From Gordoniibacillus chartarius (GTDB taxonomy: Bacteria > Bacillota > Bacilli > Paenibacillales > NBRC-103111), in assembly GCF_042432825.1 (NCBI RefSeq), contig NZ_JBHLWN010000111.1, positions 1 through 61,992 of the forward strand: a stretch of 61,992 nucleotides of DNA. Direction: 5' to 3'. Below the pieces are notes generated by a model. The model was not told the DNA's origin and searched no databases. It saw only the letters and a list, made by a program, of their open reading frames with translations. A program made the position numbers and the translations under genes. Shown here piece after piece: positions 18,101-25,869 of the stretch (position 1 is its first letter; each line of letters begins with the position of its first letter).

Positions 18101-20176
18101 ATGGCAAACCGTCATGCCCCGATCAGCGCCAAATTACCGGTATTCATGCACGGCGCGGACTATAACCCCGACCAGTGGCAGCATGATCCGCAGGTGCTCG
18201 AGGAAGATATCCGGCTGATGAAGCTGGCCAATTGCAACGTGATGGCTGTAGGCATTTTTGCCTGGGCAGCCTTGGAGCCTGAAGAGGGCAGCTTCCGTTT
18301 CGAGTGGCTGGATAACGTGCTGGACCGCTTCGCTGCGAACGGCATTTACGCTTGGCTTGCTACGCCGAGCGGAGCCCGCCCGGCTTGGATGGCCGCCAAA
18401 TATCCCGAAGTGCTGCGTGTCGGCGCGAACCGGGTTCGCAATTTGTTCGGCGCCCGCCACAATCACTGCTACACCTCCCCGGCATACCGGGAGAAGACGG
18501 CTATCATGAACCGCAAGCTGGCGGAGCGTTATGCCCATCACCCGGCGGTCGTCGGCTGGCATATCTCCAACGAGTACGGCGGCGACTGCCATTGCCCGCT
18601 TTGCCAGGATGCGTTCCGGACGTGGCTGCAAAAGAAATACGGTACGCTCGAGGCTCTGAACCGGGCTTGGTGGACAGCCTTCTGGTCCCACACGTACACG
18701 GACTGGAGCCAGATCGAATCGCCCGCTCCGCACGGGGAGCATGCCGTTCACGCGCACAACCTCGATTGGAAGCGGTTCGTGTCCGATCAAACCGTCGATT
18801 TCTACCGGCATGAAGCCGACTGCGTGCGGGATCTGAACCCGGAACTGCCGATTACGACGAATTTCATGTATATGTTTGAAGGGCTGGATTACCGCAAATT
18901 CGCTCCATACCTGGACGTCGTCTCCTGGGATTCGTATCCGACCTGGCACAAGAAGGACAACGACATGGACACGGCGGTCTGGACAGCGTTTAATCACGAC
19001 CTGTACCGCTCGCTGCTCGGCAAGCCGTTCATGCTGATGGAAAGCACGCCGTCCGCGACCAACTGGCAGCCGATCAGCAAGCTGAAGCGGCCGGGCATGC
19101 ATCTGCTTTCATCGCTGCAAGCCGTCGCTCACGGCTCGGATACGGTCCAATATTTCCAGTGGCGCAAGAGCCGCGGCTCCAGCGAGAAGCTGCACGGCGC
19201 CGTCGTCGACCATGCCGGTCACGAGCACACGCGCGTATTCGGCGACGTGACCGAGGTCGGCGATGCGTTAATCCGACTGCAAGAAGTAGCCGGAACGGGA
19301 ACGGCAGCCAAGGTCGCTTTGCTCTACGACTGGGACAACCGCTGGGCCGTGAAAGATTCGCAGGGACCGCGTAATAAGGGGATCCACTACGAGGAGACGG
19401 TGCTGGAGCACTATAAGGCGTTATGGGAGCATAACGTAGCGATCGATGTCATCGGATCGGAAGACGACTTCAGCCGTTATTCGCTTATCGTCGCGCCGAT
19501 GCTGTACTTGTGCCGCGCGGAAACCGGGGAGCGCCTGGAAAGGTTCGTTGCGGACGGCGGCACGCTTGTCGTTACGTATTGGTCGGGCATCGTCGATGAG
19601 AACGACCTGTGCCACCTCGGCGGCTTCCCGGGTCCTCTGCGCAAGACGCTGGGGATTTGGGCGGAGGAAATCGACGGCTTGCACGATACGGATCAGAATG
19701 GCCTCGTACCGGCAGCCGGCAACCTGCTCGGCTTGCAGGGCGAGTACGATGCCTACGAGTTGGCGGAGCTGGTTCATACCGAGACAGCGGAAGTATTGGG
19801 CGTATACCGGGACGACTTCTATGCGGGTCGCCCGGCTCTGACGGTAAATTCCTTGGGCAAGGGGAAAGCGTATTATATCGCTACGCGATTGAAGCCCCCT
19901 TTCCACCGCGACTATTACGGACGCCTGCTCGCCGAGCTGGGCATCGAACGCGCTTTGGAGTCGGCGCTCCCTGCCGGCGTAAGCGCTCAAGCCCGTTCGG
20001 ACGGCAGCAGCGACTATGTGTTCGTGATGAATTTTAGCGGGTCTTCGCAGCGAATCGAGCTCGACCATCCGGAATATACGGATATGCTAACCGGCGAACA
20101 GCTGAACGGCGTCACCGTAGAGCTGCCGGTTCACGGCGTGCGCGTATTGAAGCGCGCCAGCAGCGCTCGCCGATAA
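18101..20176 (+). CDS. Beta-galactosidase, GH42 family
   Basis: Enzyme of 691 residues, the usual GH42 length, with no signal peptide, so it acts in the cytoplasm on imported beta-galactosides. The acid/base glutamate lies in WHISNEYGG, the nucleophile in FMLMESTPS, and the zinc-binding cysteines in HNHCYTS and GDCHCPLCQ. The TIM barrel is followed by the trimerisation and C-terminal domains. The start at 18101 is chosen for GAGGAGAG just upstream; an in-frame ATG at 18071 has no site. It is divergent from the AraC regulator and may trim galactose side chains from galactomannan oligosaccharides. Confidence 0.95.
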   Translation: MANRHAPISAKLPVFMHGADYNPDQWQHDPQVLEEDIRLMKLANCNVMAVGIFAWAALEPEEGSFRFEWLDNVLDRFAANGIYAWLATPSGARPAWMAAKYPEVLRVGANRVRNLFGARHNHCYTSPAYREKTAIMNRKLAERYAHHPAVVGWHISNEYGGDCHCPLCQDAFRTWLQKKYGTLEALNRAWWTAFWSHTYTDWSQIESPAPHGEHAVHAHNLDWKRFVSDQTVDFYRHEADCVRDLNPELPITTNFMYMFEGLDYRKFAPYLDVVSWDSYPTWHKKDNDMDTAVWTAFNHDLYRSLLGKPFMLMESTPSATNWQPISKLKRPGMHLLSSLQAVAHGSDTVQYFQWRKSRGSSEKLHGAVVDHAGHEHTRVFGDVTEVGDALIRLQEVAGTGTAAKVALLYDWDNRWAVKDSQGPRNKGIHYEETVLEHYKALWEHNVAIDVIGSEDDFSRYSLIVAPMLYLCRAETGERLERFVADGGTLVVTYWSGIVDENDLCHLGGFPGPLRKTLGIWAEEIDGLHDTDQNGLVPAAGNLLGLQGEYDAYELAELVHTETAEVLGVYRDDFYAGRPALTVNSLGKGKAYYIATRLKPPFHRDYYGRLLAELGIERALESALPAGVSAQARSDGSSDYVFVMNFSGSSQRIELDHPEYTDMLTGEQLNGVTVELPVHGVRVLKRASSARR

Positions 20177-20198
20177 CGTTATTTCCTGCAAGAACCGA

Positions 20199-20232
20199 AA
20201 CAACCCGGCATAGCTGCCGGGTTGTTCTTTTG
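20199..20232 (+). terminator. Rho-independent terminator
   Basis: AACAACCCGGCA and TGCCGGGTTGTT are perfect arms around a 4-nt loop, followed by CTTTT. It lies 22 bp after the GH42 gene. The symmetry lets it also serve the convergent membrane protein gene. Confidence 0.85.
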
Positions 20233-20237
20233 ATCGT

Positions 20238-20837
20238 TCAAGCTTGTCTATCATCGTTCGTAACCGCAGCCCCGGACGCAATACCCCCGTTGTTCCTCGC
20301 AAGGCGATAGTGATCTACGCTAAAGCTGAACAATACCTTCAACATAAACAGCAAGCCGGCGACCAGCATGACGGGTTCGGCAGCATAGAGCACGGGCACC
20401 CATCCGATGCCTGCAGCAAGCAGCAGCCCGGAAACGAACACTTGCCGTTCTCCGCTTTGCGCATTCACAACGTAAGCACCGGCAGCCGTATATAACCATA
20501 CGACGATAGAAGTCCAACTATGTATCCCGAGCAGCAGGGCGACCAGCGGAAGGTGCACGTGGACGGCGATGAACACCAGCCGCTTGTGCGGACGCTCGGC
20601 ATAATAATTGCTGGTCGAAGCGGTGAAATTGGCCACGCTGCCGGAACAAATGTCGAAGATAAGCAGGAAAGCCAACACCCTTCGCCACACCGCAATACCC
20701 TCAAACGTAGCGGGGAACATGAAAAATAAAGCTCCTGCCACGATGGCTCCGAACAGCACGATGAGGAGAATCACAGCCGGCCTTTGCTCTTTACCGAATA
20801 CGTCATGAAGTAACGTTGGGAGTTGAACATGCTTCAT
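20238..20837 (-). CDS. Membrane protein of unknown function
   Basis: Protein of 199 residues with about six membrane helices, some charged loops and two short conserved-looking motifs, FDICSGSVANFT in the second-third helix region and VHVHLPLVALLLG. AAGGAG lies 8 nt before the ATG. It is divergent from a TetR-type regulator, with a perfect inverted repeat between them, so it is probably the target of that regulator. I cannot name a family with confidence. Confidence 0.7.
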   Translation of the reverse strand: MKHVQLPTLLHDVFGKEQRPAVILLIVLFGAIVAGALFFMFPATFEGIAVWRRVLAFLLIFDICSGSVANFTASTSNYYAERPHKRLVFIAVHVHLPLVALLLGIHSWTSIVVWLYTAAGAYVVNAQSGERQVFVSGLLLAAGIGWVPVLYAAEPVMLVAGLLFMLKVLFSFSVDHYRLARNNGGIASGAAVTNDDRQA

Positions 20838-20857
20838 TAGCCCCGCTCCTTTGTTTT

Positions 20858-20891
20858 TTTATGTAGTCGTTACGCTTCATCACTACATAAA
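20858..20891. promoter_or_regulatory. Inverted repeat, candidate TetR operator
   Basis: TTTATGTAGT and ACTACATAAA are perfect 10-bp arms separated by 14 nt. The repeat lies 21 bp before the membrane protein gene and about 97 bp before tetR. TetR-family proteins commonly bind palindromes between themselves and a divergent target. There is no T-tract on the side needed for a terminator. Confidence 0.5.
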
Positions 20892-20937
20892 TACAACAAA
20901 ACAACTTCGTTTATTCCATAGTTTTAGCGTCAATATG

Positions 20938-20966
20938 TTGATACGCTCTAATACTTTAGATAAAAT
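20938..20966 (+). promoter_or_regulatory. SigA-type promoter of the tetR gene
   Basis: TTGATA and TAAAAT lie 17 nt apart, and the tetR start codon is 21 bp after the -10 element. Confidence 0.6.
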
Positions 20967-20987
20967 GCTGCTATGGAGGGATTCGCA

Positions 20988-21530
20988 ATGAACGGCTTTG
21001 AACGAAGAAAACAAAAAAAGACCGAGCAGATTTTTGCAGCTGCATGCTCGCTGCTTCAGAAATACGGCTATTCCAAAGTAAGCGTCAACGAAATCGCGGC
21101 CGCAGCGCATGTGTCGCCGGCAACGGTATTTAATTACTTCGGGACGAAAGAGCAAATGTTCGCGGAGATGCTCGAGGATTGGATGGACAAGCAGCTGGCG
21201 AAGTATGAAGAAATTTTGGAATCGTCTCTTGCGTATCCGGAGAAGCTGAAGGCTGTCATGCTGGCCGAAGCCGGCCAATTGAAGTTTTTGTTAGAAGACC
21301 TGCGAGACGTACAGCATTTGCTGGGGAACCGCAGCGAGGAGAAGTTGAGGCAATTTTTCATGAAGCTGATTGCGAAGGGGAGAACGGAAGGATATATTCC
21401 GATGGAATTTGCCGATGAGCTCGTGCAGCGGTATTTGAACATGTACTTGCGCGAATTCCGACAAGGGGTGGACCCTTCCCAAGCGGAACCGATGCTGCGG
21501 TTATTTTTCTACGGGCTGTCCAACACCTGA
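20988..21530 (+). CDS. TetR-family transcriptional regulator
   Basis: Regulator of 180 residues. The N-terminal helix-turn-helix reads VSVNEIAAAAHVSPATVFNYFGTKEQMF, followed by an all-helical ligand domain. The start at 20988 has GGAGGG seven bases upstream and a good promoter before it. It is divergent from the membrane protein gene at 20238-20837, which it probably represses. The inducer is unknown. Confidence 0.92.
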   Translation: MNGFERRKQKKTEQIFAAACSLLQKYGYSKVSVNEIAAAAHVSPATVFNYFGTKEQMFAEMLEDWMDKQLAKYEEILESSLAYPEKLKAVMLAEAGQLKFLLEDLRDVQHLLGNRSEEKLRQFFMKLIAKGRTEGYIPMEFADELVQRYLNMYLREFRQGVDPSQAEPMLRLFFYGLSNT

Positions 21531-21618
21531 ATATCGCACCGGGCCATCGCCCATTTCCGTTGCGTTCCGCTTCCGCCAGCATACGATAATACAAAATACT
21601 GGAAGGCAGGTGGATTCA

Positions 21619-22065
21619 ATGCCAACCAAACCGCTTCTCTTCAAGCCGATCAAATACCGCAACGTCGCATATTCGTTCTCCATCACGTTCCCCCGCTGGT
21701 GGGATTCGTATACGGTTGTCGACAAAACGACTTGCAGCGATGAGCCCGAAACCACGATCTCGTTCCGTTTCCGTTACCGCGGCCGTGTCTACGATCCGAT
21801 CGTCACCTTGATCATAACGCCGTTCAATACCGCAGAATGGCATCATGCATACGCCGATTCTCCACTTGTATACCTTGGGGAACATGAAGGACGCACGTAT
21901 GCATATATTCTCCCCGAGGAGCTTCCGGACGCTTTCCTTCGCTCCGATAAGCAGGATTATGACTATCAGCGCTACGGACGGCAAATCAAACTGCTGAAAG
22001 CGATGGTTGCGCAAGCGCCGCTCGTTATGAAGTCGTTCGCTTTCTTCCCTTCAACGTCCAGTTAG
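21619..22065 (+). CDS. Hypothetical protein, 148 residues
   Basis: Soluble protein that opens MPTKPLLFKPIKYRNVAYSF and is rich in aromatic residues and beta-type sequence (SFSITFPRWWDSYTVVD, TISFRFRYRGRVYDPIVTLIIT). AGGTGG precedes the ATG at 21619, though a GTG at 21610 is also possible. It lies about 90 bp after tetR. The pattern looks like a small beta-rich globular protein, but I recognise no family. The end nearly touches the convergent nrdR gene (3 bp apart). Confidence 0.65.
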   Translation: MPTKPLLFKPIKYRNVAYSFSITFPRWWDSYTVVDKTTCSDEPETTISFRFRYRGRVYDPIVTLIITPFNTAEWHHAYADSPLVYLGEHEGRTYAYILPEELPDAFLRSDKQDYDYQRYGRQIKLLKAMVAQAPLVMKSFAFFPSTSS

Positions 22066-22068
22066 GGA

Positions 22069-22548
22069 TTAGCTTTTGCGAAAAGGTTCGATTTCATGCT
22101 TGCCGATCAGCTGATTCAGCTCCTTCAGGAACATGCTGATGTCTTTGAACTGACGGTATACGGAGGCGAACCGGATATATGCGACCTCGTCGACGGGGTA
22201 CAGCTGCTCCATGACGAGCTCGCCGATTTCCCGGCTGTCCACTTCCGTACGTGCCGTGTTCCGCAGCTGAAGCTCCACTTCAGATACGATCATTTCGAGG
22301 CGCTCCATCGAAACGGGGCGCTTCTCGCATGCCCGGATCAAACCGCGCAGCACCTTTTCCCGGTTAAATTCTTCGCGGCTGCCGTCCTTCTTGATCACAA
22401 TAAGGGGCGTCTCCTCGACCATTTCAAAAGTCGTAAAGCGTTTGGAGCAGCTTTCGCATTCCCGGCGGCGGCGGATCGATTTATTTTCGTTGGCGGAACG
22501 GGAGTCGAGCACCTTTGTGCTGGTATGATCGCAGAACGGACATTTCAT
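22069..22548 (-). CDS. nrdR: Transcriptional repressor NrdR
   Basis: Repressor of ribonucleotide reductase genes, 159 residues. An N-terminal zinc ribbon (CPFCDH ... CESCSKRF) is followed by an ATP-cone domain (TPLIVIKKDGSREEFNREKVLRGL) that reads ATP/dATP levels. The start at 22548 is the family start; the open frame extends further but the extra part has no ribosome site and no family similarity. AAGGAGG lies about 11 nt upstream. Confidence 0.97.
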   Translation of the reverse strand: MKCPFCDHTSTKVLDSRSANENKSIRRRRECESCSKRFTTFEMVEETPLIVIKKDGSREEFNREKVLRGLIRACEKRPVSMERLEMIVSEVELQLRNTARTEVDSREIGELVMEQLYPVDEVAYIRFASVYRQFKDISMFLKELNQLIGKHEIEPFRKS

Positions 22549-22619
22549 TGAAGGACAAGCCTCCTTTATATACAGAAGTTGAGGAAGCGGACGACGCATT
22601 TTTCCCATATCTTGCTTGT

Positions 22620-22648
22620 CATGTCTTCCGGGAAACCGAGACATAATA
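22620..22648 (+). promoter_or_regulatory. Sigma-G-type forespore promoter
   Basis: CATG at 22620-22623 and CATAATA at 22642-22648 are spaced by exactly 18 nt. This matches the sigma-G pattern HATR-18-CATHHTA. It ends 30 bp before the SASP start codon, where forespore expression is expected. Confidence 0.75.
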
Positions 22649-22678
22649 GGTTTACCAACGACAAGGAGGTGAACAGAC

Positions 22679-22903
22679 ATGGGTGCAGGACAATCTCGTA
22701 GCAGCAACGTACTGGTTGTGCCGCAAGCAGGCCAAGCGTTGGATCAACTGAAATACGAGGTAGCGCAAGAGCTGGGTATCCAAGTGCCGCAAGACGGTTA
22801 CTATGGTTACATGGCTACTCGCGATACTGGTGCCATCGGTGGTCATATCACTCGTCGCTTGGTGCAAATCGCTGAGCAAACGTTGGCGGGTCAATCCCGT
22901 TAA
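22679..22903 (+). CDS. Alpha/beta-type small acid-soluble spore protein
   Basis: Spore DNA-binding protein of 74 residues. It carries both family signatures: the germination-protease cleavage region around LKYEVAQELGI and the C-terminal GYYGYMATRDTGAIGGHITRRLV helix region. It coats spore DNA and protects it from UV and chemical damage, and is degraded at germination. AAGGAGGTG lies 7 nt before the ATG and a sigma-G-type promoter lies just upstream. Confidence 0.97.
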   Translation: MGAGQSRSSNVLVVPQAGQALDQLKYEVAQELGIQVPQDGYYGYMATRDTGAIGGHITRRLVQIAEQTLAGQSR

Positions 22904-22944
22904 TAGCGAATCGCGATTAGCATCGTCTTCATGATCTAGAGAGG

Positions 22945-22996
22945 GAAGCATAGGCCCGGACGCTTCGGATAGAGCGCCGGCCTATGCTTCTTTTCT
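22945..22996. terminator. Bidirectional hairpin terminator
   Basis: GAAGCATAGGCC and GGCCTATGCTTC are perfect arms around an interrupted loop, followed by TTTT on the plus strand. It lies between the SASP gene and the convergent transglycosylase gene. Confidence 0.8.
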
Positions 22997-23570
22997 ATTT
23001 CGGAGATGACGACCATTCGTCGGCATAAAGCTTGTGATACTTCTTCCAATAGTATAAGACCCGTTGAACGTAGTGCCGGGTTTCCCCGAACGGAATGTCC
23101 TTAATATTCTCCAGGGTTCCGTCCCATGTCCCGGCGTCCTTCCATTTGTCGACATTACCTTGCCCGGCATTGTAGGCTGCAGTCGCATACAGCAAGCTTC
23201 CGTCATAATGCTTGAGCAGCCAGCTCACATACCAGGAGCCTAAATTAATGTTGACGCCAACGTCATGCAGCTCGTCCAGCGTATGCTTCGGATGCCCTCC
23301 CGCTTCAACGATCCACTGCGCCGTGTCCGGCATGATTTGCATCATCCCGATGGCGCCCTTTTTGGATTGCTGGCCGGTTTTGTAATTGCTTTCCACACGA
23401 ATGATCGCTGCGATGAGGAACGGATCCAATTCATAATTCGCGGCGCTGTCCCGAATTTCCTGCTGGTAGTAGATCGGGTAAAGCTTCTTCGCAACAAACG
23501 TGCTGTTCGCAAACAACATACCGACGAATGCGATAAGGAGCACGGCGAATACCCGTTTCTTGCGGAACAC
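22995..23570 (-). CDS. Membrane-anchored lytic transglycosylase (SLT)
   Basis: Murein-cleaving enzyme of 191 residues. One N-terminal signal-anchor helix is followed by an SLT (GH23-like) domain with the catalytic glutamate in IIRVESNYKT and the conserved motifs GAIGMMQIMP and ATAAYNAGQGNV. It should cut glycan strands outside the membrane. It begins 2 bp after the coaE stop, so it belongs to the polA-mutM-ytaF-coaE operon. Confidence 0.93.
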   Translation of the reverse strand: MFRKKRVFAVLLIAFVGMLFANSTFVAKKLYPIYYQQEIRDSAANYELDPFLIAAIIRVESNYKTGQQSKKGAIGMMQIMPDTAQWIVEAGGHPKHTLDELHDVGVNINLGSWYVSWLLKHYDGSLLYATAAYNAGQGNVDKWKDAGTWDGTLENIKDIPFGETRHYVQRVLYYWKKYHKLYADEWSSSPK

Positions 23571-23572
23571 CG

Positions 23573-24169
23573 CTAGGTAAGGGGCAAGCTTGACCAGAAT
23601 GCGTCCACCTGCCTTTCCGTATTTGCCAGGGTATCGCTGTTGTCGATTACAATGTCAGCCCGGTTCCGTTTCTCTTCGATCGGAAGCTGCGCCGCCAGCC
23701 TTTCCTCCGCTTGTTGAACGGAGAGTCCGTCGCGCTTGACCAGCCTCTCCAACTGCATCGCACGCGGACAATAGACGACCATGATCCGATCCACCATGTA
23801 TTCCAGCTTGCTTTCATAAAGCAGCGGAATGTCGAGCACCACGAGCCGCTCCGGCGCTTCACGCTCATAGCGCTCCTTCCGCTCCCGCATCAATGCGCGA
23901 ATCGGCGGATGAAGCAATCCCTCCAAATCGCGGCGGGCTTCGTCATTCCCAAATACAATCGAACCTAGCTGCTTGCGATTGAGCGTTCCGTCGGGGTTCA
24001 GAACAGCCTGTCCGAACCTCTGCGCTACGGCGGCAAGCGCCGCCGTCCCGGGAAGCACGACTTCCCGGGCAATTTGATCGGCGTCGATTACGATCGCGCC
24101 GCGCCGGGCGAGCATCGCCGCGACCGTGCTTTTGCCGCAGGCGATGCCGCCTGTCAATCCTATATTCAT
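23573..24169 (-). CDS. coaE: Dephospho-CoA kinase
   Basis: Last enzyme of coenzyme A synthesis, 198 residues. The P-loop is GLTGGIACGKSTV, with the DADQIAREV region and the LVVLDIPLLYES motif typical of CoaE. It lies 43 bp after ytaF and 2 bp before the transglycosylase, which fits the polA cluster found in many Bacillales. Confidence 0.97.
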   Translation of the reverse strand: MNIGLTGGIACGKSTVAAMLARRGAIVIDADQIAREVVLPGTAALAAVAQRFGQAVLNPDGTLNRKQLGSIVFGNDEARRDLEGLLHPPIRALMRERKERYEREAPERLVVLDIPLLYESKLEYMVDRIMVVYCPRAMQLERLVKRDGLSVQQAEERLAAQLPIEEKRNRADIVIDNSDTLANTERQVDAFWSSLPLT

Positions 24170-24212
24170 GTGCGATAAACGCCCCTTTGTGCGTCATGCC
24201 GTCGATTAGACA

Positions 24213-24920
24213 TTATAAGAATAGCTTCATAATTCCCATTGCGATCAATACGCAGCCGGGCAAATACGCCAGCCGCCGCATCCAGTCGGTCTCGGCGTAT
24301 TTCAGCCCTACCTTTAAACCGGCGGCGATGAACGTTCCGCTGGCAACAGCAATAACAATGGAGGTGAGCGCCGGCGAAAAACCGATCAGCCCGGCACCAA
24401 TCCCCGCACCAAACGAGTCCAAGGAAAGCGCAATGCCCAGCAGCATCGCTTCGGACACGGAAATGTTGCCCGATTTATCGACGTCGGCAGCCATCGGTGT
24501 ACGCAAAATTTGCACGACCAGACCAAACCGTCGAAGCTCCCATGTAAAAATGTGACGTACCGACTCCCAATCCTCAGTGCGCTCCATTTCATTCGTTTGC
24601 TCTCGCAGGCTTGGGGACACGCCCGAATCAGGGGTTTCTGCGCTATCGTCCTTCTGTCTCATAATTTGTACCAGCGCCCAAAGGCCGATGCCGATCAGAA
24701 TTAGCGCACCGATGACCTTGGCTGACTCGGCCGACAAGTAAGTCGTAAACCAGGTGCCGATCAGCATCGAAGCAAAGATGACGACCCCCGACCAGAGCGA
24801 AACGACGACGAGTGCAGCGAGCGGAATGCGGATTTTGCGCAGCCCGTACGTGACGCCGACGCCGAAGCCGTCCAGCGAAACGGCGAAAGCAAGCAGCAGC
24901 AGCGAAGCATAGGAAAGCAT
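24213..24920 (-). CDS. ytaF: Sporulation membrane protein YtaF
   Basis: Membrane protein of 235 residues with two repeated halves of three helices. Each half carries an acid in the first helix (AVSLDGFGVGV and ALSLDSFGAGI), as in the MntP-like fold. In Bacillus, ytaF is linked to sporulation and sits beside coaE and mutM, the same context as here. A charged cytoplasmic loop (about 75-115) joins the halves. The transported ion, if any, is not known. Confidence 0.9.
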   Translation of the reverse strand: MLSYASLLLLAFAVSLDGFGVGVTYGLRKIRIPLAALVVVSLWSGVVIFASMLIGTWFTTYLSAESAKVIGALILIGIGLWALVQIMRQKDDSAETPDSGVSPSLREQTNEMERTEDWESVRHIFTWELRRFGLVVQILRTPMAADVDKSGNISVSEAMLLGIALSLDSFGAGIGAGLIGFSPALTSIVIAVASGTFIAAGLKVGLKYAETDWMRRLAYLPGCVLIAMGIMKLFL

Positions 24921-24982
24921 CGTACCCCTCCAATCGCATCTTCTTCATGTAGAATATGCGGTGAAGGGGGATAGGTGCATGC

Positions 24983-25840
24983 CTACTCGCGACGCTTGCC
25001 GGCGCGCCGCTTCTTCAGAGGCTGGCAGTTTGCGCAAGTGTGCGTGCCGCGGCCGCCGACGACGGACTTCTCCACCGTGCGGCCGCACCGGACGCACGGC
25101 TCGCCCTCGCGGCCGTAAATTTGCAGCTGATGCTGGAACAAGCCGATCTCGCCCTGGCCGTTCACATAGGACTTAATCGAAGAACCGCCGACTTCGACGG
25201 AAGCGCGCAGCGTCTGGATGATCGCTTCGTGCAGCCGCTCAAGCTCCTGCTTCGTCAGCGAGCTGGCCAGCCGTTCCGGGTGAATGCCGGCCAGAAACAA
25301 AGACTCGTCCACATATATATTGCCGATTCCAACGACATATTCTTGATTAAGCAGAATCGGCTTAATCTTGCCGGTTTTGCCTCGCAGCGCGCCGCGAAAC
25401 GCCTCCAAAGTGAACGCTTCGTCGAGCGGCTCGAGGCCTAGCTTATGCAAGGGGGCCTGCTTCAAATCTTCTCCTATCGGAAAAACGTGCATCGTCCCGA
25501 ACTGCCGGACGTCCTTATAACGGAGCTCCGTCCCGTCCGTGAAGGCGAAGATGACATGCGTATGAGGCTCCAGCTCATCTTCGGCAGCATATAGGCCATA
25601 GCGTCCTTCCATCCGGAGATGCGATACCATCACGACGTCATCCATCAGAAAGCGAAGGAATTTTCCTCGCCGCTCAATATCGCGAATGGTCTGGCCTTCA
25701 AGGAGAAAGGCGAACTGCTGCGTATCTTTCGGGTGCTGCACGATCCGGGCCAGCCGGACTTCAACTCTCTCAATGGTCTTCCCGACGACTAGCCGCTGCA
25801 GCGTACGGCGTACCGTCTCCACCTCCGGAAGCTCCGGCAT
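24983..25840 (-). CDS. mutM: Formamidopyrimidine-DNA glycosylase
   Basis: Base-excision repair enzyme of 285 residues that removes 8-oxoguanine. The N-terminus MPELPEVETVRR supplies the catalytic proline and glutamate. The lysine loop SHLRMEGRYG, the HhH2 region and the C-terminal zinc finger (CVRCG ... CANC) are all present. A short basic tail (KKRRAGKRRE) makes it about ten residues longer than usual. It lies 29 bp after polA. Confidence 0.97.
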   Translation of the reverse strand: MPELPEVETVRRTLQRLVVGKTIERVEVRLARIVQHPKDTQQFAFLLEGQTIRDIERRGKFLRFLMDDVVMVSHLRMEGRYGLYAAEDELEPHTHVIFAFTDGTELRYKDVRQFGTMHVFPIGEDLKQAPLHKLGLEPLDEAFTLEAFRGALRGKTGKIKPILLNQEYVVGIGNIYVDESLFLAGIHPERLASSLTKQELERLHEAIIQTLRASVEVGGSSIKSYVNGQGEIGLFQHQLQIYGREGEPCVRCGRTVEKSVVGGRGTHTCANCQPLKKRRAGKRRE

Positions 25841-25869
25841 GCGATGTCCTCCTTCGCCCTAGTTTCCGG

